NCBI RefSeq assembly: GCF_001613425.1
Contig: NZ_BDCI01000021.1
Coordinates: 124,001 to 188,000, forward strand
Reading direction: 5' to 3'
Origin: Nocardia vulneris
GTDB lineage: Bacteria; Actinomycetota; Actinomycetes; Mycobacteriales; Mycobacteriaceae
Length of the DNA stretch: 64,000 nucleotides
Below, piece by piece: positions 28,044 through 35,992 of this stretch. The notes beneath the pieces are model-generated. The model saw only the letters and a list, made by a program, of their open reading frames with translations, ran no database searches and was not told the origin of the DNA. Made by a program: the position numbers and the translations under genes. Position 1 is the stretch's first letter. The number at the start of each line of letters is the position of its first letter.

Positions 28044-28556
28044 ATGGAGTCCGGTCAGCGCAGCGAAGCACCCCTGGTAGCCGGCGAGTACGAGATGCTC
28101 GTCGGCTTTCTCCAATTCCAGCGAGACACCTTGGACTGGAAGTGTTCCGGGCTCACCGCCGAACAGTTGCGGCGGCAGGCGGTGCCGCCGTCCACCCTCT
28201 CCTTGCTCGGCCTGGTCCGCCATCTGACCGAGGTGGAGCGCACCTGGTTCACCCGGGTCTACGCCGGCGCGGAGGCACCCCCGCTGTACTGGGCCACCGA
28301 CCCCGCCGAAGACACCGACTTCCAGGTCGAGGACGCCGACCCGATCACCTCGATCCAGTTGTGGCGCACCGAATGTGACCGCTCCCGCGAAATCGTCGCC
28401 GCCAACCCGCCCCTCGACACCACCGCCACCCGCCCCTCGAACGGCAAAACCTACTCCCTGCGCTGGATCCTCCTCCACATGATTGAGGAATACGCCCGCC
28501 ACAACGGCCACGCCGACCTGCTCCGCGAAGCCATCGACGGGCAGACTGGGGAGTAG
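28044..28556 (+). CDS. DinB-like DUF664 protein
   Basis: 170 residues. FLQFQRDTLDWKCSGLTAEQLRRQAVPPSTLSLLGLVRHLTEVERTWF and LHMIEEYARHNGHADLLRE give the three His of the DinB four-helix metal site. DUF664 members may be thiol (mycothiol/bacillithiol) transferases. Second DinB-superfamily gene in the window after 13946. Confidence 0.9.
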   Translation: MESGQRSEAPLVAGEYEMLVGFLQFQRDTLDWKCSGLTAEQLRRQAVPPSTLSLLGLVRHLTEVERTWFTRVYAGAEAPPLYWATDPAEDTDFQVEDADPITSIQLWRTECDRSREIVAANPPLDTTATRPSNGKTYSLRWILLHMIEEYARHNGHADLLREAIDGQTGE

Positions 28557-28748
28557 CGAGCCGGGACCTACCTTCGCTACCAGATAGCCGCGACCCCGGC
28601 CCCGTTGCGGCGGAGCCGGTAGATCCGGCCGAGGGCGACACACACGAGCCGCCCTCAAGAACCTTTCCGAGCACGTCAACGCCCGATAAGTAACAAACGC
28701 CGACCACCTGCGATGTGATCCACACAACATCGATTCAGGAGGTTCGGA

Positions 28749-29066
28749 ATGTTAACTGCGAAGCGACTCGCGGCCGGGGCCGTCGTTGCCACCGCGACGG
28801 CGGCCACCGTGTTCGCCGGTGGCGGCATGGCCCAGGCCGATGTGCCGGTCTGGGAAGCCAACTGCCACGTCTACAACATCTTCAACACCGGCGGCATGGC
28901 CAACTGCGAACTCCCCACCTGGCACCAGGTCAAACTCACCTGCGTAGCCTGGCCCGTCCCCTTCACCTACTGGAAATACGGCCCGGCCCAATACGGCCAA
29001 AACCAATCCTGGGCCAGCTGCGATTCCTTCAACGCCCTCGTCAAAGTAGAGGTGATCCAAGCCTAG
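28749..29066 (+). CDS. Small secreted four-cysteine protein
   Basis: 105 residues. Signal peptide with likely AQA|D cleavage at 30/31 (GGMAQADVP). The mature ~75 residues contain cysteines 39, 53, 65 and 91 and many aromatics (WEANCHVYNIF, WPVPFTYWKYGP), suggesting a compact disulfide-bonded domain. AGGAGG 5 bases upstream of the ATG makes the start secure. No family recognised. Confidence 0.8.
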   Translation: MLTAKRLAAGAVVATATAATVFAGGGMAQADVPVWEANCHVYNIFNTGGMANCELPTWHQVKLTCVAWPVPFTYWKYGPAQYGQNQSWASCDSFNALVKVEVIQA

Positions 29067-29174
29067 GCCCCTCGAACCGCCAGCCATTGCGGTCCGCGGA
29101 GGCGACCCGCACTGTCGCGTTTAAGGATCGTCCTCCACCCTGCGGGCGGCCCCGCGTGCGCTTAGACTTCGACC

Positions 29175-29786
29175 GTGGGCGCATTCGGCGGTAGCGCAAT
29201 GGAATTGGCCATGCCTCCGATTGCGCGGATGATCCTGCATGCGGACGGCTCCACCACCCGATTATTGGAAGCATTACTGGGGCAACCGCTGTCGCTGTCG
29301 CTGCAGGAGCAGCAGGCAACCCTCGCCGCTGCCGTGGCACCGGAGGTGCGTTTCGCGCTGGGGTGCGCGGACACCGAACAGATCATCTATCGGCGTTCCC
29401 GGCTGTGCACCTCGGCGGGTGCGGCGGTATCGAGCAACGAGGTGACCGTGGTGTGCCGCGATCCCGGCATCACCGCGCTGCTCACCGACAACTGCGCGCC
29501 GATCGGCCATGCCCTCGCGGCCGCGGGCCGTCAGCTGCCGCGCGAGCTGCTGGCCAGCGGCTGGTCGACCTGGCCGGACGATCTCCAGCACTGCGTCTAC
29601 AAGGAATACCTGTTCCTGGACGCGGCCGGGGACCCCGTCGCGCACATCCGCGAACGCTTCAATCCGGTCTACGTCCCCAGCTCAGATATCCGCACGCATA
29701 GAGCGAAAACTGTTGGGGCGGATCTGTGTTCCGGAAATGTGCAATGCCCCTCGGGGTACGGCAGCAACTTTGCCGTCAGACGTTGA
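29175..29786 (+). CDS. Chorismate-lyase/UTRA-like protein (DUF98 type), 3' end altered
   Basis: 203 residues. The core RRSRLCTSAG...NEVTVV...APIGHALAAAGRQLPRE...YKEYLFLDAAGDPVAHIRERFNPVYVP follows the chorismate lyase/UbiC-like pattern (as in Rv2949c). Such enzymes release pyruvate from chorismate to give 4-hydroxybenzoate, but ligand-only relatives exist. Base composition drops at about 29700, and the last ~30 codons look unrelated to the family. The stop falls inside the displaced ychF end, so the natural C-terminus may have been replaced by the neighbouring insertion. Confidence 0.6.
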   Translation: MGAFGGSAMELAMPPIARMILHADGSTTRLLEALLGQPLSLSLQEQQATLAAAVAPEVRFALGCADTEQIIYRRSRLCTSAGAAVSSNEVTVVCRDPGITALLTDNCAPIGHALAAAGRQLPRELLASGWSTWPDDLQHCVYKEYLFLDAAGDPVAHIRERFNPVYVPSSDIRTHRAKTVGADLCSGNVQCPSGYGSNFAVRR

Positions 29787-29805
29787 AGCGGAATTCGACT
29801 ACGTC
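29779..29805. repeat. Outer copy of the ychF 3' end (candidate attachment site)
   Basis: Read on the minus strand this encodes DVVEFRFNV and is followed directly by a TGA stop (29776-29778): exactly the last nine residues of YchF. It matches 31918-31944 at 22 of 27 positions, and all five differences are in third codon positions and silent. The similarity stops abruptly upstream of the Asp codon. Confidence 0.85.
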
Positions 29806-29870
29806 TCGTGTCTGAATAACCTTCCCGATCCTCCCCTGCCCGCTCTGCCCTCAAAAGCCCCGCCCAGATA

Positions 29871-31004
29871 TCAGTGCCCCCTTCCGACGAGTACACGATC
29901 CGTTACCTCGGTCAGCGCATGGAGCCGCGCCCGGCGTGACCCAAGATCTGAAGAGTTGCGTATTCCAGAAAGATAATCACTTACAATTCTCGAAGCTTGC
30001 TCCTCCGGCATAACCAGCAATGCCGAGAGATTCGATATCAGCGAGTGAGACTCCTCTGAGCGTTCCTCCTGAGACAGATCTCTTCTGAATGAAGAAACAG
30101 CTCGCTGAAATTGATCCAGGGCATCTCGATACGATCGGCGAGCAGTCGCGGACGCCCCGTCAATGAGTTCGAAATAGTTCCAGCCAACATTTATTAGTGT
30201 ATACAGGTCGACAATATTCGACCACCGCGTTCGCCCCTCCCACTTAACGATGCCTGTTAGAAGGGTCAGCAGCTTGAGGAACTGTCGAGACTTTTCCTCA
30301 TATGCAGAAAATTCGCTTGCAAACAAGTTGTATCGCTCGTCAAGCTCTGATTTCTTGTTGGAGACACCAAAGATGCAGGTTCCGAAGATTTCCGCATAAA
30401 ACTCCAGATCGCCTCCCCGCTTCCGCCTTTCTCCACTGAACACTCCGGAAATCGAGTTTATTTCGTGAGCGACGCAATCCTTCAGAAACTCGTTGAACTC
30501 TCCGGGTAAGAGCGCATTTCGGAGTTCCTGATCGGTCAGAACCATGTTGACGCGATTTACGCGAGCAAACACTGAACGAACGAATTCGTCCCCCAAGTTC
30601 GACAGACGACGAATCGGAAAGCGGTACTGGAAGAATTTCTGTCGCACATCCGGCGGTAAGTCACGAAAGTAGAAACCATCGAATTGACTTCGCAAATCAG
30701 CATCCTCAAGTTCATCGAGAGGATACTTATTATCAAGGAATTCCAAAAGGGCAGTCAATCGTTGCTGGCCATCGACGACGGATACAGTCTGGTCACCATC
30801 CGGACTGGTCTCGTAGGAGAGATAGATCTCCGGAATCGGAAAACCAAGCAATATAGTCTCCATGAGGGAGACCTTTGCACGAACAGGCCAAACTGCCTTC
30901 CTTTGATACTCAGGTTGAAGTACCAGCTCTCCCGAATCGCTCATTTTTCGAAATTCAGCGACTACCTTTGACTCTATCTCGAACTTGAGTGAATCATTTG
31001 CCAT
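29871..31004 (-). CDS. DUF262 protein (GmrS/ParB-like NTPase-nuclease domain), probable defence effector
   Basis: 377 residues. LQPEYQRKAVW (30-39), VVDGQQRLTALLEF (77-90, the ParB-like DGQQR motif) and FARVNRVNMVLTDQELRNA (146-164) define DUF262. The DUF1524 HNH nuclease domain of full-length GmrSD is absent; the C-terminal half is helical and unrecognised. DUF262 proteins occur in type IV restriction (GmrSD), SspE and other anti-phage systems. Its ATG overlaps the upstream nucleotidyltransferase stop by 11 bases, so the two proteins are coupled and likely act together. AT-rich codon use marks recent transfer. Confidence 0.88.
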   Translation of the reverse strand: MANDSLKFEIESKVVAEFRKMSDSGELVLQPEYQRKAVWPVRAKVSLMETILLGFPIPEIYLSYETSPDGDQTVSVVDGQQRLTALLEFLDNKYPLDELEDADLRSQFDGFYFRDLPPDVRQKFFQYRFPIRRLSNLGDEFVRSVFARVNRVNMVLTDQELRNALLPGEFNEFLKDCVAHEINSISGVFSGERRKRGGDLEFYAEIFGTCIFGVSNKKSELDERYNLFASEFSAYEEKSRQFLKLLTLLTGIVKWEGRTRWSNIVDLYTLINVGWNYFELIDGASATARRSYRDALDQFQRAVSSFRRDLSQEERSEESHSLISNLSALLVMPEEQASRIVSDYLSGIRNSSDLGSRRARLHALTEVTDRVLVGRGH

Positions 31005-31803
31005 TGGCTACTCCATCTTCAATCGCACGATCCCGGGCCTTACCAACACCGACGAGCTGATAGTCCCGAAGCGCTCGATGGCTTCGATAAATTCGATAGT
31101 TCACATCCCGACCACGAAACTCTCTTCCAAGCAGCTCGGTTATCATGTCCCGAGCCTTGGACCACTTCTCGCCTATAGATGAGAGGCGAGGAAGCACCGT
31201 ATCCGTTCCAATGCACTCTTCAAAGACCAGTTTTCGTAAGTAGCTTTTATCATTCTTGAATTCTTCGGTCTCAAGCAGCCGCTTGAGCTCGACCCACGTG
31301 GTCTCAAATATCTCAGGCGATACGACCGCTATATCTAAATCTGATCCATCATGAAACACCCTGAAATGTTTATCTGGATTCAGAGAATACCCCAATCGTG
31401 CACTACCTACGAGCTGAACGCCTACAGGGTCGACATCCAACCGGTCAGCAACCAGGTGACGCCATCGAACATATTCGACCTCTTGCGGCCAAATCACGGG
31501 AGTTCCTTCGAAGAGGCGTGCAGTCACAAAGTAGCTAACATTCTTGTCCATCGCACAGAAGTCGTTCCAGAACCTTGCCAACCCCTCGCTGCCCGGCACC
31601 GTAAGCCCTCTCTTCGCATGTTTGGGGACCAACCAGTCAGGGTCCGAAACCTCACATTGGGGGATTTTACTGGCCAGTGACCATCCGCGATGGCGATTTA
31701 AGGAAAAACCTGCAAACTCGATTCCGCGAAAACTCGTACAGTTGGCAGTAGCCGAGGCGGATAGAGGGCCTGTACCTTCCCAGCTAAATCGGATGACATT
31801 CAT
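30994..31803 (-). CDS. Nucleotidyltransferase-fold protein paired with DUF262
   Basis: 269 residues. LVGSARLGYSLNPDKHF (GS at 133-134) followed by HDGSDLDIAVVSPEIF (D155xD157) is the GS...DxD active site of the polymerase-beta-like nucleotidyltransferase superfamily; hydrophobic strands flank it. The ~120 N-terminal and ~100 C-terminal residues match nothing I know. It is not a canonical CD-NTase, MntA or AbiEii by eye. First gene of the cassette; it may modify its partner, tRNA, or make a nucleotide signal. Function is inferred from fold and context only. Confidence 0.8.
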   Translation of the reverse strand: MNVIRFSWEGTGPLSASATANCTSFRGIEFAGFSLNRHRGWSLASKIPQCEVSDPDWLVPKHAKRGLTVPGSEGLARFWNDFCAMDKNVSYFVTARLFEGTPVIWPQEVEYVRWRHLVADRLDVDPVGVQLVGSARLGYSLNPDKHFRVFHDGSDLDIAVVSPEIFETTWVELKRLLETEEFKNDKSYLRKLVFEECIGTDTVLPRLSSIGEKWSKARDMITELLGREFRGRDVNYRIYRSHRALRDYQLVGVGKARDRAIEDGVANGK

Positions 31804-31914
31804 CGCTTAGCTTCGTCTGCGCGCAATTCTTTGCACTCATAGGAATGGGCTAGGCCAAGCACGAGCTACGCTGATTACCACCGTCACGTTAGCGATCGCG
31901 CAAAAACGTGATAC
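31804..31914. other. Promoter side of the cassette, downstream of ychF
   Basis: 111 bases of intermediate GC. It must contain the leftward cassette promoter and the ychF 3' untranslated region. No clear -35/-10 pair or terminator hairpin found. Confidence 0.35.
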
Positions 31915-32994
31915 CTACACGTTGAAACGAAACTCGACGACGTCGCCGTCGTGCATGATGTAGTCCTTGCCTTCCATGCGGACCTTGCCGGCGGATTTGG
32001 CGGCGGGCATGGAGCCGGCTTCGATGAGGTCGGTGTAGGCGACTACTTCGGCTTTGATGAAGCCGCGTTCGAAGTCGGTGTGGATGACGCCTGCGGCTTT
32101 GGGGGCGGTGTCGCCCTGGTGGATGGTCCAGGCGCGGGCCTCTTTCGGGCCTGCGGTGAGGTAGGTCTGCAGGCCGAGGGTGTGGAAACCGGCGCGGGCC
32201 AGGGCGTGCAGGCCGGGTTCAGTCTGGCCGATGGATTCGAGGAGTTCGAGGGCGGACTCGTCGTCCAGCTCGAGCAGTTCGGCCTCCACCTTGGCGTCGA
32301 GGAAGACCGCATCCGCCGGTGCGACAGCGGCTTTCAGCTCGGCGACCTTCGCCTCGTCGGTCAGCACCGATTCGTCGGCGTTGAAGACGTAGAGGAAAGG
32401 TTTGGTGGTGAGCAGCGAAAGTTCTTTGAGCAGTTCGGTATCCACCTTGTTGCCCGCGGCGAACAAGGTGGTGCCCTCGTTCAGGATCTCCTGCGCGGCC
32501 TTGGCGGCGTCGGCGATCGGCTTGCGATCCTTCTTGATCTTCGCTTCCTTCTCGAAGCGCGGGACCGCCTTCTCCAGGGTCTGCAGATCGGCGAGGATGA
32601 GCTCGGTCTCGATCACCTCGATATCGGCGGCGGGATCGACCCGGCCGTCCACGTGCACCACGTCGTCGTCGGCGAACACCCGCACGACCTGGCAGATGGC
32701 GTCGGCCTCACGGATGTTGGCGAGGAACTTGTTGCCGAGGCCGGCGCCCTCGGAGGCACCCTTCACGATGCCCGCGATATCGACGAACGACACGACGGCG
32801 GGCACGATCCGCTCGGAACCGAAGATCTCGGCGAGCTTGTTCAACCGCGGATCGGGCAGCGGCACGACGCCGACGTTCGGCTCGATGGTCGCGAACGGAT
32901 AGTTCGCGGCGAGCACGTCGTTCTTGGTCAGCGCGTTGAAAAGCGTCGACTTTCCGACGTTGGGCAGGCCGACGATTCCGAGGGTGAGACTCAC
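31915..32994 (-). CDS. ychF: YchF (OLA1-type) P-loop ATPase
   Basis: 359 residues, full length. G1 GLPNVGKSTLFNAL is at residue 8, G3 DIAGIVKGASEGAGLGNKFL, the atypical G4 NADES that gives ATP preference, and a TGS domain at the C-terminus ending GDVVEFRFNV. YchF binds ribosomes and affects oxidative-stress responses. Its last nine codons form one arm of the direct repeat flanking the cassette. Orthologous position to Rv1112. Confidence 0.96.
   Translation of the reverse strand: MSLTLGIVGLPNVGKSTLFNALTKNDVLAANYPFATIEPNVGVVPLPDPRLNKLAEIFGSERIVPAVVSFVDIAGIVKGASEGAGLGNKFLANIREADAICQVVRVFADDDVVHVDGRVDPAADIEVIETELILADLQTLEKAVPRFEKEAKIKKDRKPIADAAKAAQEILNEGTTLFAAGNKVDTELLKELSLLTTKPFLYVFNADESVLTDEAKVAELKAAVAPADAVFLDAKVEAELLELDDESALELLESIGQTEPGLHALARAGFHTLGLQTYLTAGPKEARAWTIHQGDTAPKAAGVIHTDFERGFIKAEVVAYTDLIEAGSMPAAKSAGKVRMEGKDYIMHDGDVVEFRFNV
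31918..31944. repeat. Inner copy of the ychF 3' end repeat
   Basis: Last nine sense codons of the intact ychF gene (DVVEFRFNV). Partner of 29779-29805 in direct orientation; the intact gene end sits on the cassette side. Confidence 0.85.
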
Positions 32995-33106
32995 GAGAAC
33001 AGAAGTCTACGCGGCAGACGCACTTCTACCTGCACCGGCCGCCATCCCCACGGTTTCCCGCACCCGAACAGTCGAACACTGCCGGGTGCGGGAAGCCGGC
33101 ATGCGA

Positions 33107-34030
33107 TCAAGGCACCAGCACAACCTTGCCGAGGTTGGCACGCCCCTCGATCACCCGATGCGCCGCGACAGCATCGTCGAGCGCGAACTCCGCGTGCACG
33201 ACGGGCCGCAGCAGACCCGAGGCGAGGAACTGCCACAGTTCCTGCCGCCAGTGGTCGAACAGGTCGGGCTGTCCCTGCGCGATCCGCGCCACCTGGAAGC
33301 CGATCACCGATTTGGCCCCGACGAGCAGGTCGTAGGCCTGGATGGTGCCGCCGCCGGAGCTGTAGGCGACCAGCCGTCCGCCGGGCGCGACGGCCGCGAT
33401 GGCCGGTCCGAGCAGCTCGCCGCCGACCGCGTCGAGCGCGTAGTCGACGGGCGCGCCCCACGATTCCTGGCCGTATTCGACAACTTCGTCGGCCCCGAGA
33501 TCGCGCACGAACTCAGCTTTGGCGAGATCGGAGACCGCACCGACGACCCGCGCGGCCCCACGCAGCCGGGCCAGCTGCACCGCGAGATGGCCGACGCCGC
33601 TGGCCGCCGCCGTGATCAGCGCCGATTCGCCGTCCTTGGGCTGCGCCGCGTCGAGCGCACCCAGCGCGACCAGACCGCTGCGCACCAGCGCGACCGCGTC
33701 GACGGCAGAACCGCCGTCGGGGATGGGCGAGGCCATCGCCGCCGAGAGCAGGGCGTAGTCGGCGTAGCCGTGCCCGAACACCAGTCCGGTCACCCGGTAG
33801 CCGGGTTGGTAGCCGGTGACTCCTTCACCGACGGCTACCACCTCACCGGCGATCTCGCCGCCGAGCGCGATCGGCTCGCGCTGTTCGCGCACCTTCCGCA
33901 CCACCGGCAACGTCACGCCGATCGCTTCGACCCGCACCAGCAATTCGCCAGGACCCGGCGTCGGCACCTCGACCGCCACGACCTCGAGCACTTCCGGACC
34001 ACCGCTGCGCTCGTACTGGACCCGACGCAT
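33107..34030 (-). CDS. Zinc-free MDR-family quinone/NADPH oxidoreductase
   Basis: 307 residues. GroES-like N-terminus (PGPGELLVRVEAIGVTLPVV), LGGEIAGEVVAVGEGV, then the Rossmann motif ITAAASGVGHLAVQLAR (AxxGVG). The catalytic zinc ligands of alcohol dehydrogenases are absent, as in quinone oxidoreductases. GGAGG lies 4 bases before ATG 34030. Divergent from an AraC-type regulator, which may control it. Confidence 0.92.
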   Translation of the reverse strand: MRRVQYERSGGPEVLEVVAVEVPTPGPGELLVRVEAIGVTLPVVRKVREQREPIALGGEIAGEVVAVGEGVTGYQPGYRVTGLVFGHGYADYALLSAAMASPIPDGGSAVDAVALVRSGLVALGALDAAQPKDGESALITAAASGVGHLAVQLARLRGAARVVGAVSDLAKAEFVRDLGADEVVEYGQESWGAPVDYALDAVGGELLGPAIAAVAPGGRLVAYSSGGGTIQAYDLLVGAKSVIGFQVARIAQGQPDLFDHWRQELWQFLASGLLRPVVHAEFALDDAVAAHRVIEGRANLGKVVLVP

Positions 34031-34181
34031 CACACCTCCACAACTCATCAGAAGTGGCCACGGTAACCGCAGATCGCCGTCGAACCACACCCCCGAGTGC
34101 GACATCTCACCGCCGGGCGGCAGTGCCGGTGAAGCGCCGGGCCACCTTGCGCCGCGGTCCGCGAGGCGTAGCGTGACCTGC

Positions 34182-35018
34182 ATGGAGCCGAGCACCGAGA
34201 TGGTGACGGCGCGACCGGCGCCGGTGCTCGCGCGGTTCATCGACCACTACGTGGGCTACCGGATGGTGGGGTATCCGGCGGGCCTGCACCGGGGCCTGCC
34301 GTCCGCGCACATGACGTTCATCGTCAGCATCGGGCCGACCATCGACGTTGTCGCACAGACCGATCCGCGGCAGTCGCCCCAGGACTACCGATGTTCGCTG
34401 GGCGGACTGCAGGCCAGTTCCGCGCTCATCTCGCATACCGGTCATCAGGAGGGTGTCGCGGTCGCGCTGACCCCGCTGGGCAGCCGGGCACTGTTCGGGA
34501 CGCCCGCGGCGGCGCTCTGGGATGTCTCGGTCGAGTTGGCCGATGTCGTGGGACCGGTCGGCACCGAGCTGTGGGAGCGGTTGCAGGGCCCGGCCACCTG
34601 GGCCGCCCGCTTCGCGACCTGCGACCGGATCCTGGGCCGGATCGCGCAGCCCGAACGACTGGTCGGGCCGGAACTGACGCGGGCGTGGCGCACGGTGGTC
34701 GGGTCCGGCGGCACGCTGGCCGTCGGCGCGCTGGCGGACGAGATCGGCTGGAGCAGACAGCATTTGGCGCGCCGCTTCGGCGCCGAGTTCGGGCTGAGCC
34801 CCAAGCTGGCGGCCCGGATCGCCCGCTTCGAGCGGGCCCGGCGGATGCTGCAGCGCACCCCTTCCCATATCTCCATCGCCCAGGTGGCGGCCGCGTGCGG
34901 CTACTACGACCAGGCGCATCTGAACCGCGACTTCGCCGAACTCGCGGGCGCCAGCCCGACGATCTGGCTGGCCGAAGAGGTTCCATCCGTCCAAGACGGC
35001 GTGGGGTCGGCCGAGTGA
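34182..35018 (+). CDS. AraC-type HTH regulator
   Basis: 278 residues. N-terminal ligand domain (YRMVGYPAGLHRGLPSAHMTFIVSIG) and C-terminal two-helix-pair AraC domain: VGALADEIGWSRQHLARRFGAEFGLSPK and IAQVAAACGYYDQAHLNRDFAELAGASPTIW. Followed 10 bases later by a VOC protein, so probably an operon. The divergent oxidoreductase gene is a likely target. Confidence 0.9.
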   Translation: MEPSTEMVTARPAPVLARFIDHYVGYRMVGYPAGLHRGLPSAHMTFIVSIGPTIDVVAQTDPRQSPQDYRCSLGGLQASSALISHTGHQEGVAVALTPLGSRALFGTPAAALWDVSVELADVVGPVGTELWERLQGPATWAARFATCDRILGRIAQPERLVGPELTRAWRTVVGSGGTLAVGALADEIGWSRQHLARRFGAEFGLSPKLAARIARFERARRMLQRTPSHISIAQVAAACGYYDQAHLNRDFAELAGASPTIWLAEEVPSVQDGVGSAE

Positions 35019-35028
35019 GGCTGGACGC

Positions 35029-35451
35029 ATGACGAATCCAGCGAATACCGATATCACCACCCGCACCGCGGTCTGGCCCACCATGACCTTCCGGGACAGC
35101 CGAGCCATGGCCACCTTCCTCGCCGAGGCGTTCGGCTTCGTGCAGACCGCGATGTACGCCCGCGAAGACGATCCCTCGGTGATCGAGCACGCGGAAATGC
35201 GCTGGCCGCTGGGCGGCGGCATCATGTTCGGCAGCTCGTGCAAGGACGCGGGCGTTTTCGGCAAGCGCCTGCCCGGCAACGACTCGGTCTATCTGGTCTG
35301 CGAAGACCCCGACGCGCTGTTCGAGCGCGCCGCGGCCGCCGGCGCCGAGGTGATCCGCGGCCTGCAGGACGAGAGTTACGGCTCGCGCGGCTTCGTGGTC
35401 CGCGACCCCGAGGGCAACCTGTGGAGCTTCGGCACCTACTGGGGCGAATAG
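35029..35451 (+). CDS. VOC (glyoxalase/bleomycin-resistance-like) protein
   Basis: 140 residues with VOC repeats: AVWPTMTFRDSRAMATFLAEAFGF, then SRGFVVRDPEGNLWSFGTYWGE with the terminal E/W pattern. Resembles PhnB/YdeN-like metal-binding dimeric proteins; substrate unknown. Co-directional with the AraC-type regulator just upstream. Confidence 0.88.
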   Translation: MTNPANTDITTRTAVWPTMTFRDSRAMATFLAEAFGFVQTAMYAREDDPSVIEHAEMRWPLGGGIMFGSSCKDAGVFGKRLPGNDSVYLVCEDPDALFERAAAAGAEVIRGLQDESYGSRGFVVRDPEGNLWSFGTYWGE

Positions 35452-35508
35452 CCTTGCTGCCCTAGCTGTTTCGAACGGCCCGGCGACCGCGGGGTGCGGG
35501 CCGTTCGC

Positions 35509-35770
35509 TCAGCGGCCACCCAGGCCCGACATGGCGATGCCGTGGATGAAGGCACGCTGCGCGATCGCGTAGACGACGAGCAGTGGCAGCAGGATGACCA
35601 TCGCCGTGGCCATCAGGAGCGTGCCAGTAGACCTGCCACGGGGTGCAGCCGTCGAGGATCGCCGCCTCCTCCACGGTGGGTCCGACCAACGAATGCCCGA
35701 GCCAGCATGGCAGCATACGGATGGCAACATCGCCGGGCGAGGGAACACGCTCAGCCGCACCGGCGAACAC
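35509..35770 (-). pseudogene. Relic of a carbohydrate ABC-transporter permease (MalG/UgpE type)
   Basis: One frame shows VEEAAILDGCTPWQVYWH, the EAA loop of sugar permeases. A different frame, starting immediately after, shows LMATAMVILLPLLVVYAIAQRAFIHGIAMSGLGG and a stop, the permease C-terminus. The ~60 residues that normally separate them, and the whole N-terminus, are missing. It is therefore a 5'-truncated, internally deleted and frameshifted remnant. Confidence 0.75.
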
Positions 35771-35992
35771 CGGGGACCTCGACCGAGGCTCCGCCGGAGC
35801 ACAGCGTCACGTGGGCCACCCGTACCCACCGCGCGCCGCGACTCGTAGGAAGACACAGGGCGAGTCGCCGCGCCGAGAACGAAATGCAGCGAATGTTCAG
35901 ACTTCCCTAAGTCCGGCTCGAGCGCGCTTCAGTTCAGCTACGTTGTCAACGTTTCAGCAAGTCAAGCTCGATCTCACGGGAGAGTAGTTCGC
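35771..35992. other. Region upstream of cstA
   Basis: About 220 bases: more decayed sequence, then an AT-richer stretch (35900-35990) that should hold the cstA promoter. TACGTTGT near 35940 is a weak -10-like match. A GGAGAG lies upstream of the cstA ATG. Confidence 0.35.

Larger units (their letters stand above)
29779..31944. mobile_element. Low-GC two-gene insertion at the 3' end of ychF
   Basis: About 2.1 kb of roughly 50% GC inside a ~70% GC chromosome. It is bounded on both sides by the terminal nine codons of ychF and carries only the nucleotidyltransferase and DUF262 genes. No integrase or transposase is present, so it is either mobilised in trans or a reduced island. The intact ychF end abuts the cassette; the outer copy looks like the displaced original end. 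Confidence 0.75.

Noticed and set aside
29669..29896. Small minus-strand ORF across the island edge
   Set aside because: Mixes the displaced ychF end and island junction in a different frame; no motif or start signal.
30684..31680. Plus-strand ORFs opposite the cassette (30684-30971, 31351-31680)
   Set aside because: Antisense to the NTase and DUF262 genes, which show family motifs.
29779..31944. Classification as an IS element or transposon
   Set aside because: No transposase, no terminal inverted repeats; the flanking repeats are a gene end, not short target duplications.
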